Assembly (NCBI GenBank): GCA_947500555.1
Contig: CANMSE010000004.1
Location: forward strand, 599,222-663,221
Direction: 5' to 3'
Length of the DNA stretch: 64,000 nt
Origin: an uncultured Fulvivirga sp.
GTDB taxonomy: Bacteria; Bacteroidota; Bacteroidia; Cytophagales; Cyclobacteriaceae
In this document: positions 35,935-44,334 of the stretch, in pieces
Position numbering within the stretch: the first letter of the stretch is position 1
Layout: each line of letters opens with the position of its first letter
Made by a program: the position numbers and the translations under genes
Notes under the pieces: generated by a model
Told to the model about the DNA's origin: nothing
What the model saw: only the letters and a program-made list of their open reading frames with translations
The model's database searches: none

Positions 35935-36699
35935 CTACTTGTTATTAGAGACGTCCTTAAACGATAACATATCTGCAACCCTTGCTGAGGCACCATCATA
36001 AAAACCCGTTTCTCCAGTGAAATTTTGCGGATTTTTAAAAGTGCCAAAAATTAAATCATAGATCGGAAAATCTGAATAGTTATACTTGTGAACTCCTCTT
36101 TGATGATGCACAGAGTGTTGTTCGGGTCTTTGAATAAAGTATCCAAACCAGTACGGAGTTTTGATATTGGCATGCTGAAAAATACTTAGAAAGTTAAGTG
36201 CCAATATTATTACAGTTATAGACTGAGGAGATAGGCCTATTGTATATGCGAAACACAAGCTGCCTAAAATAGTGAAGCCACCCATATCCATTAAACTAAA
36301 ATAGTATGTGCTGGGTACATCTAATCTTTCAGAACTATGATGCATTTGATGAAATACTCTCCATAAACGATTAGAATTATGCATAAGTCTATGCCATCCA
36401 TATAGGGCTAATTGGTAGAATAAAAGTCCGACAAGCACCTGAATAACTACAGCATGGGCAGATAGGTCTATTAATTGAAAACTCGCTAGAAATTCATCAG
36501 TATAAAAAGGTAAATAGCTACTCAAAAAGAAGAAAATAAAAAATGCGACTACACCTCTTAGCGTAGCATATCTAATTCTTGGCATATTTTTATTTCTAGG
36601 TACAATATTTTCCCACAAGTACAATGTGAGATATATTGCTATTATGATCATTGATACAGGATCCATCAGAATATCGATGGGTGATGGTAAATTTTGCAT
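35935..36699 (-). CDS. Sterol desaturase / fatty acid hydroxylase superfamily membrane enzyme
   Basis: A 254-residue integral membrane di-iron oxygenase. Histidine clusters are in the expected order: WHRLMH, then FHQMHHSSERLDVP, then HSVHHQRGVHKYNYSDFPIYDLIFGTF. Hydrophobic segments lie at about 10-25, 45-65, 75-100 and 150-175. The family adds hydroxyl groups or double bonds to lipids, including sterols, carotenoids and ether lipids; the substrate cannot be inferred. It diverges from the 36973 operon, and a shared array of repeats lies between them. A -7 box is at 36758-36751. Confidence 0.9.
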   Translation of the reverse strand: MQNLPSPIDILMDPVSMIIIAIYLTLYLWENIVPRNKNMPRIRYATLRGVVAFFIFFFLSSYLPFYTDEFLASFQLIDLSAHAVVIQVLVGLLFYQLALYGWHRLMHNSNRLWRVFHQMHHSSERLDVPSTYYFSLMDMGGFTILGSLCFAYTIGLSPQSITVIILALNFLSIFQHANIKTPYWFGYFIQRPEQHSVHHQRGVHKYNYSDFPIYDLIFGTFKNPQNFTGETGFYDGASARVADMLSFKDVSNNK

Positions 36700-36750
36700 G
36701 ATGTTTTAATAATTACAGTTAACTATGCTCAATGATTTGAGCTTCCTCTG

Positions 36751-36758
36751 CAAAGCTA
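36751..36758 (-). promoter_or_regulatory. Candidate -7 box of the membrane hydroxylase gene
   Basis: TAGCTTTG on the minus strand fits TAnnTTTG and lies 52 bases before the ATG at 36699. A -33 TTG at proper spacing is not clear. Confidence 0.4.
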
Positions 36759-36789
36759 TTTCACTCAATTTGTCTAATCTACTTTGTCA

Positions 36790-36906
36790 GGTAGACAAAA
36801 AGTATGCATTGAAGAATCTGGCCTGATCGTATTATTTAAACACTTTATCACTAGCAGTATACCTTTTGTCTACCATAAAAAAACGGTTGTATACTCAATG
36901 TCTACC
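36790..36906. promoter_or_regulatory. Three copies of ATAC-N5-GTCTACC between divergent operons
   Basis: Copy 1 is on the minus strand (36805-36790, ATACTTTTTGTCTACC). Copies 2 and 3 are on the plus strand at 36859-36874 (ATACCTTTTGTCTACC) and 36891-36906 (ATACTCAATGTCTACC). Copies 2 and 3 are 32 bases apart, about three helical turns. With a start near 36949 they would be centred near -82 and -50, a position that suits an activator. A degenerate partial copy is at 36769-36778. Candidate binding factors include the TPR-LuxR protein encoded downstream. Confidence 0.6.
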
Positions 36907-36937
36907 AGTACAATATTTCTGGTAATGAGAGACTTTT

Positions 36938-36945
36938 TACGTTTG
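36938..36945 (+). promoter_or_regulatory. Candidate -7 box of the 36973 operon
   Basis: TACGTTTG fits TAnnTTTG, 27 bases before the ATG. There is no good -33 TTG, as expected if an activator bound at the upstream repeats helps recruit polymerase. Confidence 0.5.
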
Positions 36946-36972
36946 CTTCAGTTAACAAAATGAAACAAAACG

Positions 36973-37743
36973 ATGATTAAAAATTCAATTCCATTTTTAT
37001 TAGAAGTGCTTACTGTTATAGTAGCTGCCTTCTTTCTTATCTCTTGCAGTGACGATGATGACCCTGAGGTGGTAATCCAAAATAGTGTAGAACTAGCGAA
37101 TTTAGGTTCTCTAGGAGATGTGCTCGTTGACGGTGAAGGTAGAACCCTTTATTTCTTTTCTAATGATGCTTCGGGAGAAAGTGCTTGCTCGGGAGGTTGT
37201 ATCGAAAGCTGGCCAGTGTTTTATGAAGCAGCATTAACCTTAGGTGACGGGTTAGGTGCGTCAGGATTTGATGCTATTACAAGAGACGATGGTTCGAAAC
37301 AAACTACTTATAAGGGATGGCCATTATACTACTTTGCCGGAGATGTAGCTGCTGGGGAAACTAATGGTGAAGGTGTAGGTAATAATTGGTTTGTTGCAAA
37401 ACCAGATTACACCGTAATGATAGCGATTCAGGAAATAGATGGTGTGTCAACAAGTTACTTAGTGAATGACTTAGGAAGATCACTTTTCTTTTTCGCGAAT
37501 GATGAGGAGAATGTAAGTAATTGTTCTGGAGGATGTCTTGATGCATGGCCTGTATTTGATAGAGATGTACCTGTGGTAGCTCCATCAATTTTAAATACAT
37601 CTGGTTTTGGACAGATTGACAGTAACAATGGTGGTAAACAGTTGACTTACCAGAGTAAGCCTTTGTATTATTTCGCTCAGGATACCGAAAGAGGTCAAAT
37701 CAGCGGAAATGATGTTGCTAACTGGAGTGTAGCTGGTATTTGA
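36973..37743 (+). CDS. COG4315-type secreted-repeat lipoprotein with two CxGGC motifs
   Basis: A 256-residue lipoprotein: signal ending FLISC (cysteine 25), then SDDDD, a strong surface-export-type tag. The body has two tandem copies of the PF03640-like repeat, each with GR(T/S)L-(Y/F)-FF, a CSGGC motif (C72/C76 and again near residues 183/187) and a WPVF block; each copy ends in a K-LTYQ/TYKG-x-PLYYFA segment. Function is unknown. The paired cysteines could form disulphides or hold metal. First gene of a four- or five-gene plus-strand cluster of extracytoplasmic proteins. Confidence 0.85.
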   Translation: MIKNSIPFLLEVLTVIVAAFFLISCSDDDDPEVVIQNSVELANLGSLGDVLVDGEGRTLYFFSNDASGESACSGGCIESWPVFYEAALTLGDGLGASGFDAITRDDGSKQTTYKGWPLYYFAGDVAAGETNGEGVGNNWFVAKPDYTVMIAIQEIDGVSTSYLVNDLGRSLFFFANDEENVSNCSGGCLDAWPVFDRDVPVVAPSILNTSGFGQIDSNNGGKQLTYQSKPLYYFAQDTERGQISGNDVANWSVAGI

Positions 37744-37753
37744 TTTACCATCA

Positions 37754-38545
37754 ATGAGAATTAGGTTTAATTTAGTAATAGTTTTTAGTGCGTTAGTATG
37801 GGTCTTTGCGGCCTGTACTTACGACACTATTCCAGAACCTGTAAACTGCTCAGAACTCCCTATTTTAACTATTGATTTGGTAGAGAATGCCGATTGTGGT
37901 GTTGCCAATGGCAGTATTACTTTATCTGCGACAAATGGTTTACCACCTTATACATTTCTACTAGAAGAAGTAGGTGCAAATGAGGAAGGCCTGTTTGAGA
38001 ATTTAGTTGCTGATATCTATACGTTCTTAGTTACGGATTCTAAGGGCTGTACCAATACCATCAGTGCAGAAGTACGAAATAAGAATGGGATGAATATATC
38101 AATTACTTCAAATAACTCAAATTGCCAATCGAATAATGGAAATATTACTGTTGTAGCAGAAGATGGAGTAGAACCTTATTCATTTAGAATTAATGAACAG
38201 TCACCTCAGAATAACGGAGAGTTTGCCAATCTGAGTCTAGGTGAATATGCCATAGTAGTTGCAGATGCTAGTGGTTGTGAAATCACCAGACAAGTTAAAA
38301 TTCTATCGGATGTTGTGTTTGCTCAAGTTAAAACAATAATAACAACTAATTGCGCTGTATCTAACTGTCATGATGGAAGTATTTCTCCAGACTTAAGAAA
38401 TAATCAGAATATACAAAGTAGCGCTTCAAGAATTCAGTCAAGAACCGGAGCTAGAAGCATGCCTCCCCGCAATAGTGGTAGAAGTTTGACAGATAATGAA
38501 ATACAAGAAATTGCCTGCTGGGTAAATGACGGTGCTAACCTTTAA
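37754..38545 (+). CDS. SprB-repeat lipoprotein with C-terminal CX4CH haem-like domain
   Basis: A 263-residue lipoprotein (VWVFAAC, cysteine 21). Two SprB-type repeats are seen: CGVANGSITLSATNGLPPYTFLL at about 48-70 and CQSNNGNITVVAEDGVEPYSFRI at about 124-146. The C-terminal part resembles a monohaem cytochrome c: C200-AVSN-C205-H206, then SMPP with M236 as possible axial ligand and SLTDNEIQEIACWVNDGA. The spacing between cysteines is four rather than two, so covalent haem attachment is plausible but not certain. It starts ten bases after the preceding stop. Confidence 0.75.
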   Translation: MRIRFNLVIVFSALVWVFAACTYDTIPEPVNCSELPILTIDLVENADCGVANGSITLSATNGLPPYTFLLEEVGANEEGLFENLVADIYTFLVTDSKGCTNTISAEVRNKNGMNISITSNNSNCQSNNGNITVVAEDGVEPYSFRINEQSPQNNGEFANLSLGEYAIVVADASGCEITRQVKILSDVVFAQVKTIITTNCAVSNCHDGSISPDLRNNQNIQSSASRIQSRTGARSMPPRNSGRSLTDNEIQEIACWVNDGANL

Positions 38546-38558
38546 AATAAAATATATC

Positions 38559-39119
38559 ATGATTAATAAAACTGTATTTATCACTTTGCTGGTCCTGTGT
38601 TTAGTTTCAAAAGGCTACAGTCAGGTCAAATTTGTTGAAAAGGATGGTATTGCTAGTTTTTTTTCTAGTGCACCATTAGAAGATATTGAAGCTGTTAATA
38701 ATAAAGTTCAGAGTGTTTTGGATTTGAGCTCTAATAATGTAGTTATAGTCATTCCAATAAGAGATTTCAAATTCGATAAATCACTGATGGAGGAACATTT
38801 CAATGAAAACTATCTCGAATCAGAAAAATATCCGAAGGCCACTTTTAAAGGATCATTCAGCACTGCTCAAACCTTGGATGTTAGTGAGGATGGTACTCAT
38901 CATGTTGATGTTGATGGAGATTTAACTATACATGGTGTAACTAACAAGCTTAAAACTAAAGCAACAATAAGTATTCTAAAGGGTAGTTTGTCTGCTACTA
39001 CTCAATTTGATATCAGGATTGAAGATTACAAGGTAAAAATTCCAAAAATGGTATTTAAGAATATAGCTGAAGTGGTAGAAGTCAAAGCGGATCTAACCTA
39101 TGACCCTATAGAAAATTAA
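38559..39119 (+). CDS. YceI-family periplasmic lipid-binding protein
   Basis: The ATG at 38559 gives 186 residues with signal peptide MINKTVFITLLVLCLVSKGYSQ; a frame extending to 38526 would overlap the previous gene and lacks a proper signal. The mature part is a YceI-type lipocalin-like barrel: SSNNVVIVIPIRDFKFDKSLMEEHF, YPKATFKGSF and VDGDLTIHGVTNKLKTKATI are family marks. YceI proteins bind isoprenoid chains such as ubiquinone precursors. Placement after a haem-like protein and before a barrel suggests a role in an envelope redox or lipid process. Confidence 0.9.
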   Translation: MINKTVFITLLVLCLVSKGYSQVKFVEKDGIASFFSSAPLEDIEAVNNKVQSVLDLSSNNVVIVIPIRDFKFDKSLMEEHFNENYLESEKYPKATFKGSFSTAQTLDVSEDGTHHVDVDGDLTIHGVTNKLKTKATISILKGSLSATTQFDIRIEDYKVKIPKMVFKNIAEVVEVKADLTYDPIEN

Positions 39120-39130
39120 ATCGACTCATC

Positions 39131-39988
39131 ATGAAAAAGATTATAATTAGCCTTTTTATCTTGTTTTATTCTTTTAATATCTCAGCCCAAGATGATTTAA
39201 TGGCATTATTGGAAGAGAATACCGAAGAACAAAATCATGATGTGGAAGCCACTTTTAAAGGGAGTAGACTCATTAATGGACACACTGTTCAGGTAAGAAA
39301 ACCTAAAGAATTAGAATTCTTGATTTCACATCGCTTCGGAAGAATCAATTCAGGTAGTTATGAGTTTTTTGGTTTAGATGGTGCTAATATTCGATTAGGC
39401 TTAGAATATGGGATTTTAAAATTTTTAACCATAGGTGTAGGTCGAAGTTCCTTTGATAAAACGTATGATGGCTTAGCAAAATTGAAGATGTTAAGGCAAT
39501 CCACAGGTTCTAAGTCTATACCTATTTCCCTAGTGTATTTTACAAGTGTTGCGCATAAAACTCTTAAAGATCAAGATGGTTTTGAGGATGCTACTTCCAA
39601 GACAAGCTATACGCATCAATTGCTACTTGCAAGAAAATTTAGCCCATCATTTTCATTACAGCTGATGCCAACGGTTATACACAGAAATAAAGTTGAAGAG
39701 ATAAACGGTGATAATGATCTCTATGCTGTAGGAATGGGAGGGCGAATGAAAATTTCAAATAGAGTATCATTGAATCTTGAATATTACTATCGTGTTAATG
39801 CTCCAGATAATGAGAATCTCTATAATTCTCTAGCTGTTGGTTTTGATATTGAAACTGGTGGACACGTTTTTCAGCTCCACTTTACAAATAGCAGAACCAT
39901 GATTGAACGAGGATTTATAACAGAAACTACGGGTGACTTTTTTGGTGGGGACGTACATTTTGGGTTTAACGTATCCAGAGTTTTTTAA
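39131..39988 (+). CDS. DUF5777-type outer-membrane beta-barrel
   Basis: A 285-residue protein with signal peptide (1-19, NISAQ) and alternating beta-strand pattern, ending GFNVSRVF with the terminal aromatic of outer-membrane proteins. The opening EATFKGSRLINGHTVQVRKPKELEFLISHRFGRINSG fits DUF5777, a Bacteroidota barrel family often found next to YceI genes. Substrate or partner is unknown. It begins 11 bases after the YceI gene and is the last exported protein of the cluster. Confidence 0.85.
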   Translation: MKKIIISLFILFYSFNISAQDDLMALLEENTEEQNHDVEATFKGSRLINGHTVQVRKPKELEFLISHRFGRINSGSYEFFGLDGANIRLGLEYGILKFLTIGVGRSSFDKTYDGLAKLKMLRQSTGSKSIPISLVYFTSVAHKTLKDQDGFEDATSKTSYTHQLLLARKFSPSFSLQLMPTVIHRNKVEEINGDNDLYAVGMGGRMKISNRVSLNLEYYYRVNAPDNENLYNSLAVGFDIETGGHVFQLHFTNSRTMIERGFITETTGDFFGGDVHFGFNVSRVF

Positions 39989-40052
39989 AGTCTATAAGAC
40001 CCTTTGGCTTTCCTTTCTTAACTTTTGGCTTTCTTCAGTTGTTTAGTTGATC

Positions 40053-41747
40053 ATGGTCAAAAGATATTTATTTATTTTCCTTTTAGTGCTCTCATTTCTT
40101 GAGTCTATCGGATCGGTTGTTGATAGTCTTAAATATGAGCTGACCAAGAATAGAAAACAGGATACTTTAAGAGTAGATATCCTAAATGAACTCGGATATC
40201 AATTCTGGACATTTGACCCAGACCAATCTAAAGAATATAGCTCTGAAGCCTTAGAACTTTCAAAATCACTTGATTACCGACAGGGTATTGCATTTGCAAA
40301 TAGGTCCTTGGGGGTGGTTAATTGGACTCAGGGTAATTATGAAGAGGGCCTTAATCACCTTTTGAATGCACTTATCGAATATCAGTCATTATCTGACACG
40401 TTGAATATCGCTAATGCAATGATGAATACTGCCCTGATATATGTGGAGCAGGACAGCTACAACAAGGCTTTTCGATATTTTTCAGAGGCACTGAACACTT
40501 TTGTGCTACTAGATAAGCCAAAGCGATTTATCAATACGGCAAATCACATTGGAGAGCTCTTTCAAAAACAAGAGCTTTACGATGATGCGCTGAACTACTA
40601 TCGTAAATCTTTAAAGATTAGTGATTCTGTAAACTATAATTATGGAAAAGCTACCGCCTATCTAAATTTAGGAAGTCTGTATAAAGAGATGGGTAAACTG
40701 GATAGTGCCTTGAACTATTCTCAAAAGGCAAAAAAGATACAATCAGCATCTGCAGATATCAATGGACTTGCGACTACTTATTATACCTTAGGAACAATAT
40801 ACTTTCTTCAATCCAACTATCTTCTTGCCGATGAAAATCTTACTGAAGGACTTCGACTTGCCGATCAGATCGGGTCTAAGAAATTGAAGAGAGATATCTA
40901 TTGGCAACTTAGCCAACTTAAACAAAAAGTAAAGAGTTATAATACAGCACTTAATTTTCTAGAACAATATACTATTCTGAATGATAGTCTGCTAAATGCA
41001 GAATTACTCAAGAATATAATTCGATTTGAAAATAGAATTGAATTAGAGAAAAAAGAAGCTGAAGTAGAGAAGCAGCAGTATCAAGTCACACTACTTGAAA
41101 AAGAGGCCCGCATTGATAAAATTCTACGCTATTCCTTGATTGTGGGATTTCTGGCCGCTCTTGCTTTAGCCTATTTAATTTGGAGCTATCAACGAATTAA
41201 AATTAGAAAGGATAGAGAATTGAATAAATCGGAACAAGAGCTTTCCCGAATGGCCATTGAAAATGCTCAGTTAAAGGAACGTGACCTTAGACAAAAATTA
41301 GAGTTTAAAAATAAAGAATTGACTAGCTATACCTTAAATTTTATAAGAAAGAATGAATTATTGTCGGAGGTTAAAACAGGACTTGTAGAATTAAAAAAGA
41401 GTAAGGATGATGAGAAACCAAAAAAGCTAAACTCTCTGGTCAGGTTGGTAGATTCAAGTACTAATATTGATAGGGATTGGAGTGATTTCAAACTTCAATT
41501 TGAGGAAGTACATGCTAATTTTTTTACAGCCCTCAAAGAACGGTACCCTGATTTGACAACCAATGAATTAAAACTGTGTGCGCTACTCAAGCTAAATATG
41601 AATCTGAAGGAGGCGGCCAATGTATTGGGTATTTCACCTGAAAGTGTAAAAACAGCTCGTTATCGGTTGAGAAAGAAACTTGATTTGGGTAAAGAACATA
41701 ATTTAGCGGAACATATTATGGGAATTGAGGATAGCACCAAACCTTAA
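40053..41747 (+). CDS. TPR membrane protein with LuxR-type DNA-binding domain
   Basis: The start is taken at the ATG 40053 (564 residues); a TTG two codons upstream is possible. Order: signal-like helix (1-20); six or so TPR repeats (about 35-305); a coiled coil; one membrane helix (near 362-380); a second coiled coil; and a C-terminal helix-turn-helix, LTTNELKLCALLKLNMNLKEAANVLGISPESVKTARYRLRKKL, of the LuxR/GerE kind. This is a one-piece sensor-regulator typical of Bacteroidota. It closes the 36973-41747 cluster and may control it. It ends three bases before a convergent gene. Confidence 0.9.
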   Translation: MVKRYLFIFLLVLSFLESIGSVVDSLKYELTKNRKQDTLRVDILNELGYQFWTFDPDQSKEYSSEALELSKSLDYRQGIAFANRSLGVVNWTQGNYEEGLNHLLNALIEYQSLSDTLNIANAMMNTALIYVEQDSYNKAFRYFSEALNTFVLLDKPKRFINTANHIGELFQKQELYDDALNYYRKSLKISDSVNYNYGKATAYLNLGSLYKEMGKLDSALNYSQKAKKIQSASADINGLATTYYTLGTIYFLQSNYLLADENLTEGLRLADQIGSKKLKRDIYWQLSQLKQKVKSYNTALNFLEQYTILNDSLLNAELLKNIIRFENRIELEKKEAEVEKQQYQVTLLEKEARIDKILRYSLIVGFLAALALAYLIWSYQRIKIRKDRELNKSEQELSRMAIENAQLKERDLRQKLEFKNKELTSYTLNFIRKNELLSEVKTGLVELKKSKDDEKPKKLNSLVRLVDSSTNIDRDWSDFKLQFEEVHANFFTALKERYPDLTTNELKLCALLKLNMNLKEAANVLGISPESVKTARYRLRKKLDLGKEHNLAEHIMGIEDSTKP

Positions 41748-41750
41748 ATA

Positions 41751-42020
41751 TCAAGCGATTAGCCACATATAAAAAATATAAGCTAAGACTAGCCCTCCAA
41801 TAATTGAAAAGCATAGTAGTCTTAACCTTCTTTTGATTTCTTTTGTTTGCTGTTTTTTAACTATATTCTTAACTCTTTTTATTTCTTCTGGTGATGCTTT
41901 TTGAATTTTAGTCTTAATGACCTTATTATTCCCTTGGTATTTATGGATTGATCCAAATAGATTATTCTTTTTACTTAACAGAGACTTATTGTATTGAATC
42001 TTTTTATTTGCATCATGCAT
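41751..42020 (-). CDS. Small protein with C-terminal membrane helix, partner of the symporter gene
   Basis: An 89-residue protein starting at the ATG 42020; the longer frame to 42077 would overlap the symporter gene. The N-terminus MHDANKKIQYNKSLLSKKNNLF is basic, the middle is lysine-rich, and a single membrane helix ends the protein (LRLLCFSIIGGLVLAYIFYMWLIA). Similar small proteins with an M-x-DANK-like start occur widely in Bacteroidota. Function is unknown. The gap to the symporter gene is 19 bases, so the two are probably co-transcribed. Confidence 0.75.
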   Translation of the reverse strand: MHDANKKIQYNKSLLSKKNNLFGSIHKYQGNNKVIKTKIQKASPEEIKRVKNIVKKQQTKEIKRRLRLLCFSIIGGLVLAYIFYMWLIA

Positions 42021-42039
42021 AAATCCTCCAGCTCCCACT

Positions 42040-43806
42040 TCAACCTTCTTTAAAAATTTCAACCTGCTTTGATACAATTCTCAATAATATGAATGATGTA
42101 ATGAGTATTACTCCAAACAATCCAACATCAGACCACTCCTTTAGAATAATACTGCCAGTTACAAATAGTGAGCTATAAGCTAATGCAATTGCACTTAGCC
42201 AGCAAATGATTAATTGCCCCAAGCGCCTACTATTCCAACTGGGTCTAAACGGAGACCAGTTACCATCTGGTTTGATTTTATCGTAAAATTTTGACAGTGT
42301 TTCAGAGTCAGTTGGTTTAGTCAAAAGCGTTGCCACGATCCAACTGAGAGTAGTGAACCCAACCGTAAAAAAGAAACTCTTGGGATTCTCTCCAATACCC
42401 ATTCCCCAGGTAGGATCATAAGCAGCAAATACAAATTTAGAAAGCCCATAAGCAATGAAAGGTACCACAGTTGCTACAATTTCACTCCAGGCATTAATAC
42501 GCCACCAATACCAGCGCAGAATTAAAACAAGACCAAGCCCTGCACCACACTCTACTATAAATGCCCATACCCCTGAAATGGTAGTAATCATGGAAGTCAC
42601 AACTAGTGCAATTAACATAATTATGATGGTGCCTATTCTGGAGGCCGTTATTTGAGTTTTATTATCAGCTTCGGTGTTTATAAATCGGTTATAAAAATCA
42701 TTGATTAAATAGCTGGTACCCCAGTTGAGTTGAGTAGAAATGGTGCTCATATAAGCAGCAAAGAAAGCGACTAGAAGAAGTCCTTTGAGCCCGGTGGGAA
42801 GGAAATCCTTCATGGCCATGACATATCCAAGCTTACTGTCCTCAGCACTTAAATCAGGGTATAAAATAACAGCACATAGCGCTACGATGATCCACGGCCA
42901 CGGGCGGATACAGTAGTGTGCTATCTGAAAAAAGAGGGTAGAGTAGATCGCATCTTTTTCTGATTTGGTACTCATCATACGTTGGGCGATGTATCCGCCA
43001 CCACCGGGCTCATTACCTGGATACCAACTAGCCCACCATTGAATGCTAATAAAAGCTAAGAAACTGCTTATACCTAATACCAGCATGGTACCGCTGCCTT
43101 CTGAACCAACTGCTGGAAAAAAGGATAAACTTCCTTCAGGCAAGTTTGATTTAAGGTTTTCAATTCCACCGATTTGCTCCGAATTAAGTACAATAATTGC
43201 CAGTATGATGCTTCCTGCCATTGCGATGACAAATTGAATAACATCAGTAAAGGCCACACCAAGTAGTCCGGACATTGCCGAATATAAAGACACGATCACC
43301 ATGGCTGCAGCTATGTAATAAATGAGTTGATCAGCGGGAATATCAAAAAACACCTGGAGGAGAGACATCAGGGCTACATTCACCCACCCAATGATCAAGA
43401 CATTCATAAACACCCCAAAGTAAATGGCCCTAAAACCTCTTAAAAATCTTGCGGGTTTACCACTGTAGCGCATTTCAATCAATTCAAGATCGGTGAGTAC
43501 TTCTGCTCTACGCCAGTATCGGGCAAAGAAAAAGGTAGTGAGCATACCACCAGCCAGCATATTCCACCATAACCAGTTACCGGCTATTCCATTTTGTGCT
43601 ACTAGCTCAGTGACAGCCAAAGGCGTGTCAGCTGCAAAAGTGGTGGCCACCATAGAGATGCCTGCAATGTACCAGGGAAGGTTTCTTCCTCCTAAAAAGA
43701 AGCTGCTAATATCTTTTCCAGCTTGCTTTCTGAATTTTAGTCCAATAAAAAGAGTAATGGCCAAAAAGAGAATGATAATGAGATAGTCCCAAAAGGCGAG
43801 TTGCAT
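42040..43806 (-). CDS. Sodium:solute symporter (SSS family)
   Basis: A 588-residue transporter with about thirteen membrane helices, of the sodium/solute symporter family. Marks include the N-terminal GLKFRKQAGKDISSFFLGGRNLPWYIAGISMVATTFAADTPLAVTE and a long central helix array with GIAGNWLWWNMLAGG. Relatives are often annotated as Na+:proline or glucose symporters, but the substrate is not readable. The protein is at the inner membrane. It diverges from a thioesterase gene with 65 bases between starts. Confidence 0.94.
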   Translation of the reverse strand: MQLAFWDYLIIILFLAITLFIGLKFRKQAGKDISSFFLGGRNLPWYIAGISMVATTFAADTPLAVTELVAQNGIAGNWLWWNMLAGGMLTTFFFARYWRRAEVLTDLELIEMRYSGKPARFLRGFRAIYFGVFMNVLIIGWVNVALMSLLQVFFDIPADQLIYYIAAAMVIVSLYSAMSGLLGVAFTDVIQFVIAMAGSIILAIIVLNSEQIGGIENLKSNLPEGSLSFFPAVGSEGSGTMLVLGISSFLAFISIQWWASWYPGNEPGGGGYIAQRMMSTKSEKDAIYSTLFFQIAHYCIRPWPWIIVALCAVILYPDLSAEDSKLGYVMAMKDFLPTGLKGLLLVAFFAAYMSTISTQLNWGTSYLINDFYNRFINTEADNKTQITASRIGTIIIMLIALVVTSMITTISGVWAFIVECGAGLGLVLILRWYWWRINAWSEIVATVVPFIAYGLSKFVFAAYDPTWGMGIGENPKSFFFTVGFTTLSWIVATLLTKPTDSETLSKFYDKIKPDGNWSPFRPSWNSRRLGQLIICWLSAIALAYSSLFVTGSIILKEWSDVGLFGVILITSFILLRIVSKQVEIFKEG

Positions 43807-43859
43807 ATTAATTGATTTTAAAGGCTGAATTTAGTTCAATTTAATTGCTGCTCAAAAAT

Positions 43860-43867
43860 TATATTTG
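43860..43867 (+). promoter_or_regulatory. Candidate -7 box of the thioesterase gene
   Basis: TATATTTG fits TAnnTTTG and lies four bases before the ATG at 43872, so the mRNA would be almost leaderless if this box is used. Confidence 0.35.
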
Positions 43868-43871
43868 CTGA

Positions 43872-44255
43872 ATGCCCTATACCCACTTTATAACAGTACA
43901 ACCTGAAGATATTGACCAGATGGGTCATGTTAATAATGTAGTTTATCTACGGTACGCTCAGGAAACTGCCGAAGCTCACTGGAAATCATTTGCCAATCAA
44001 GAAACACAAACTGATATTTTATGGGTGGTACTCAGACATGAAATTGACTATAAAACTCCTGTAATGGCAGGAGAAGTATTAAGTTGTGAAACTTGGGTTG
44101 AAGAGGCAAATGGCGTCAAACTTCCAAGGATTGTGAGTATAAAGAATAAGAACAATAAAGTGATAGCCAATGCTCGAACTATCTGGTGTGCTCTCGATGG
44201 TAAAACAATGCGACCCAAGCGCATTGATGCTAAACTCTATTCTCAATTCAGTTGA
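43872..44255 (+). CDS. Acyl-CoA thioesterase, 4HBT hotdog family
   Basis: A 127-residue hotdog thioesterase. The active-site segment VQPEDIDQMGHVNNVVYLRYAQE (residues 9-31) holds the catalytic aspartate typical of 4-hydroxybenzoyl-CoA/YbgC-type enzymes. The rest, DYKTPVMAGEVLSCETWV, follows the family. It hydrolyses acyl-CoA thioesters; chain preference unknown. The protein is cytoplasmic with no signal and stands alone, divergent from the symporter gene. Confidence 0.9.
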   Translation: MPYTHFITVQPEDIDQMGHVNNVVYLRYAQETAEAHWKSFANQETQTDILWVVLRHEIDYKTPVMAGEVLSCETWVEEANGVKLPRIVSIKNKNNKVIANARTIWCALDGKTMRPKRIDAKLYSQFS

Positions 44256-44334
44256 TCGCTGTAATTCTGACATAGTTTTAGGTGACTAATCTTATCAGAA
44301 TTATTAACTTCGTTAATTGATAAAATTCTACCTG

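Noticed and set aside
37754..38545. SprB repeats as evidence for a gliding adhesin secreted by the type IX system
   Set aside because: The protein is a 263-residue lipoprotein with only two repeats and no C-terminal sorting domain, unlike the giant SprB adhesins.
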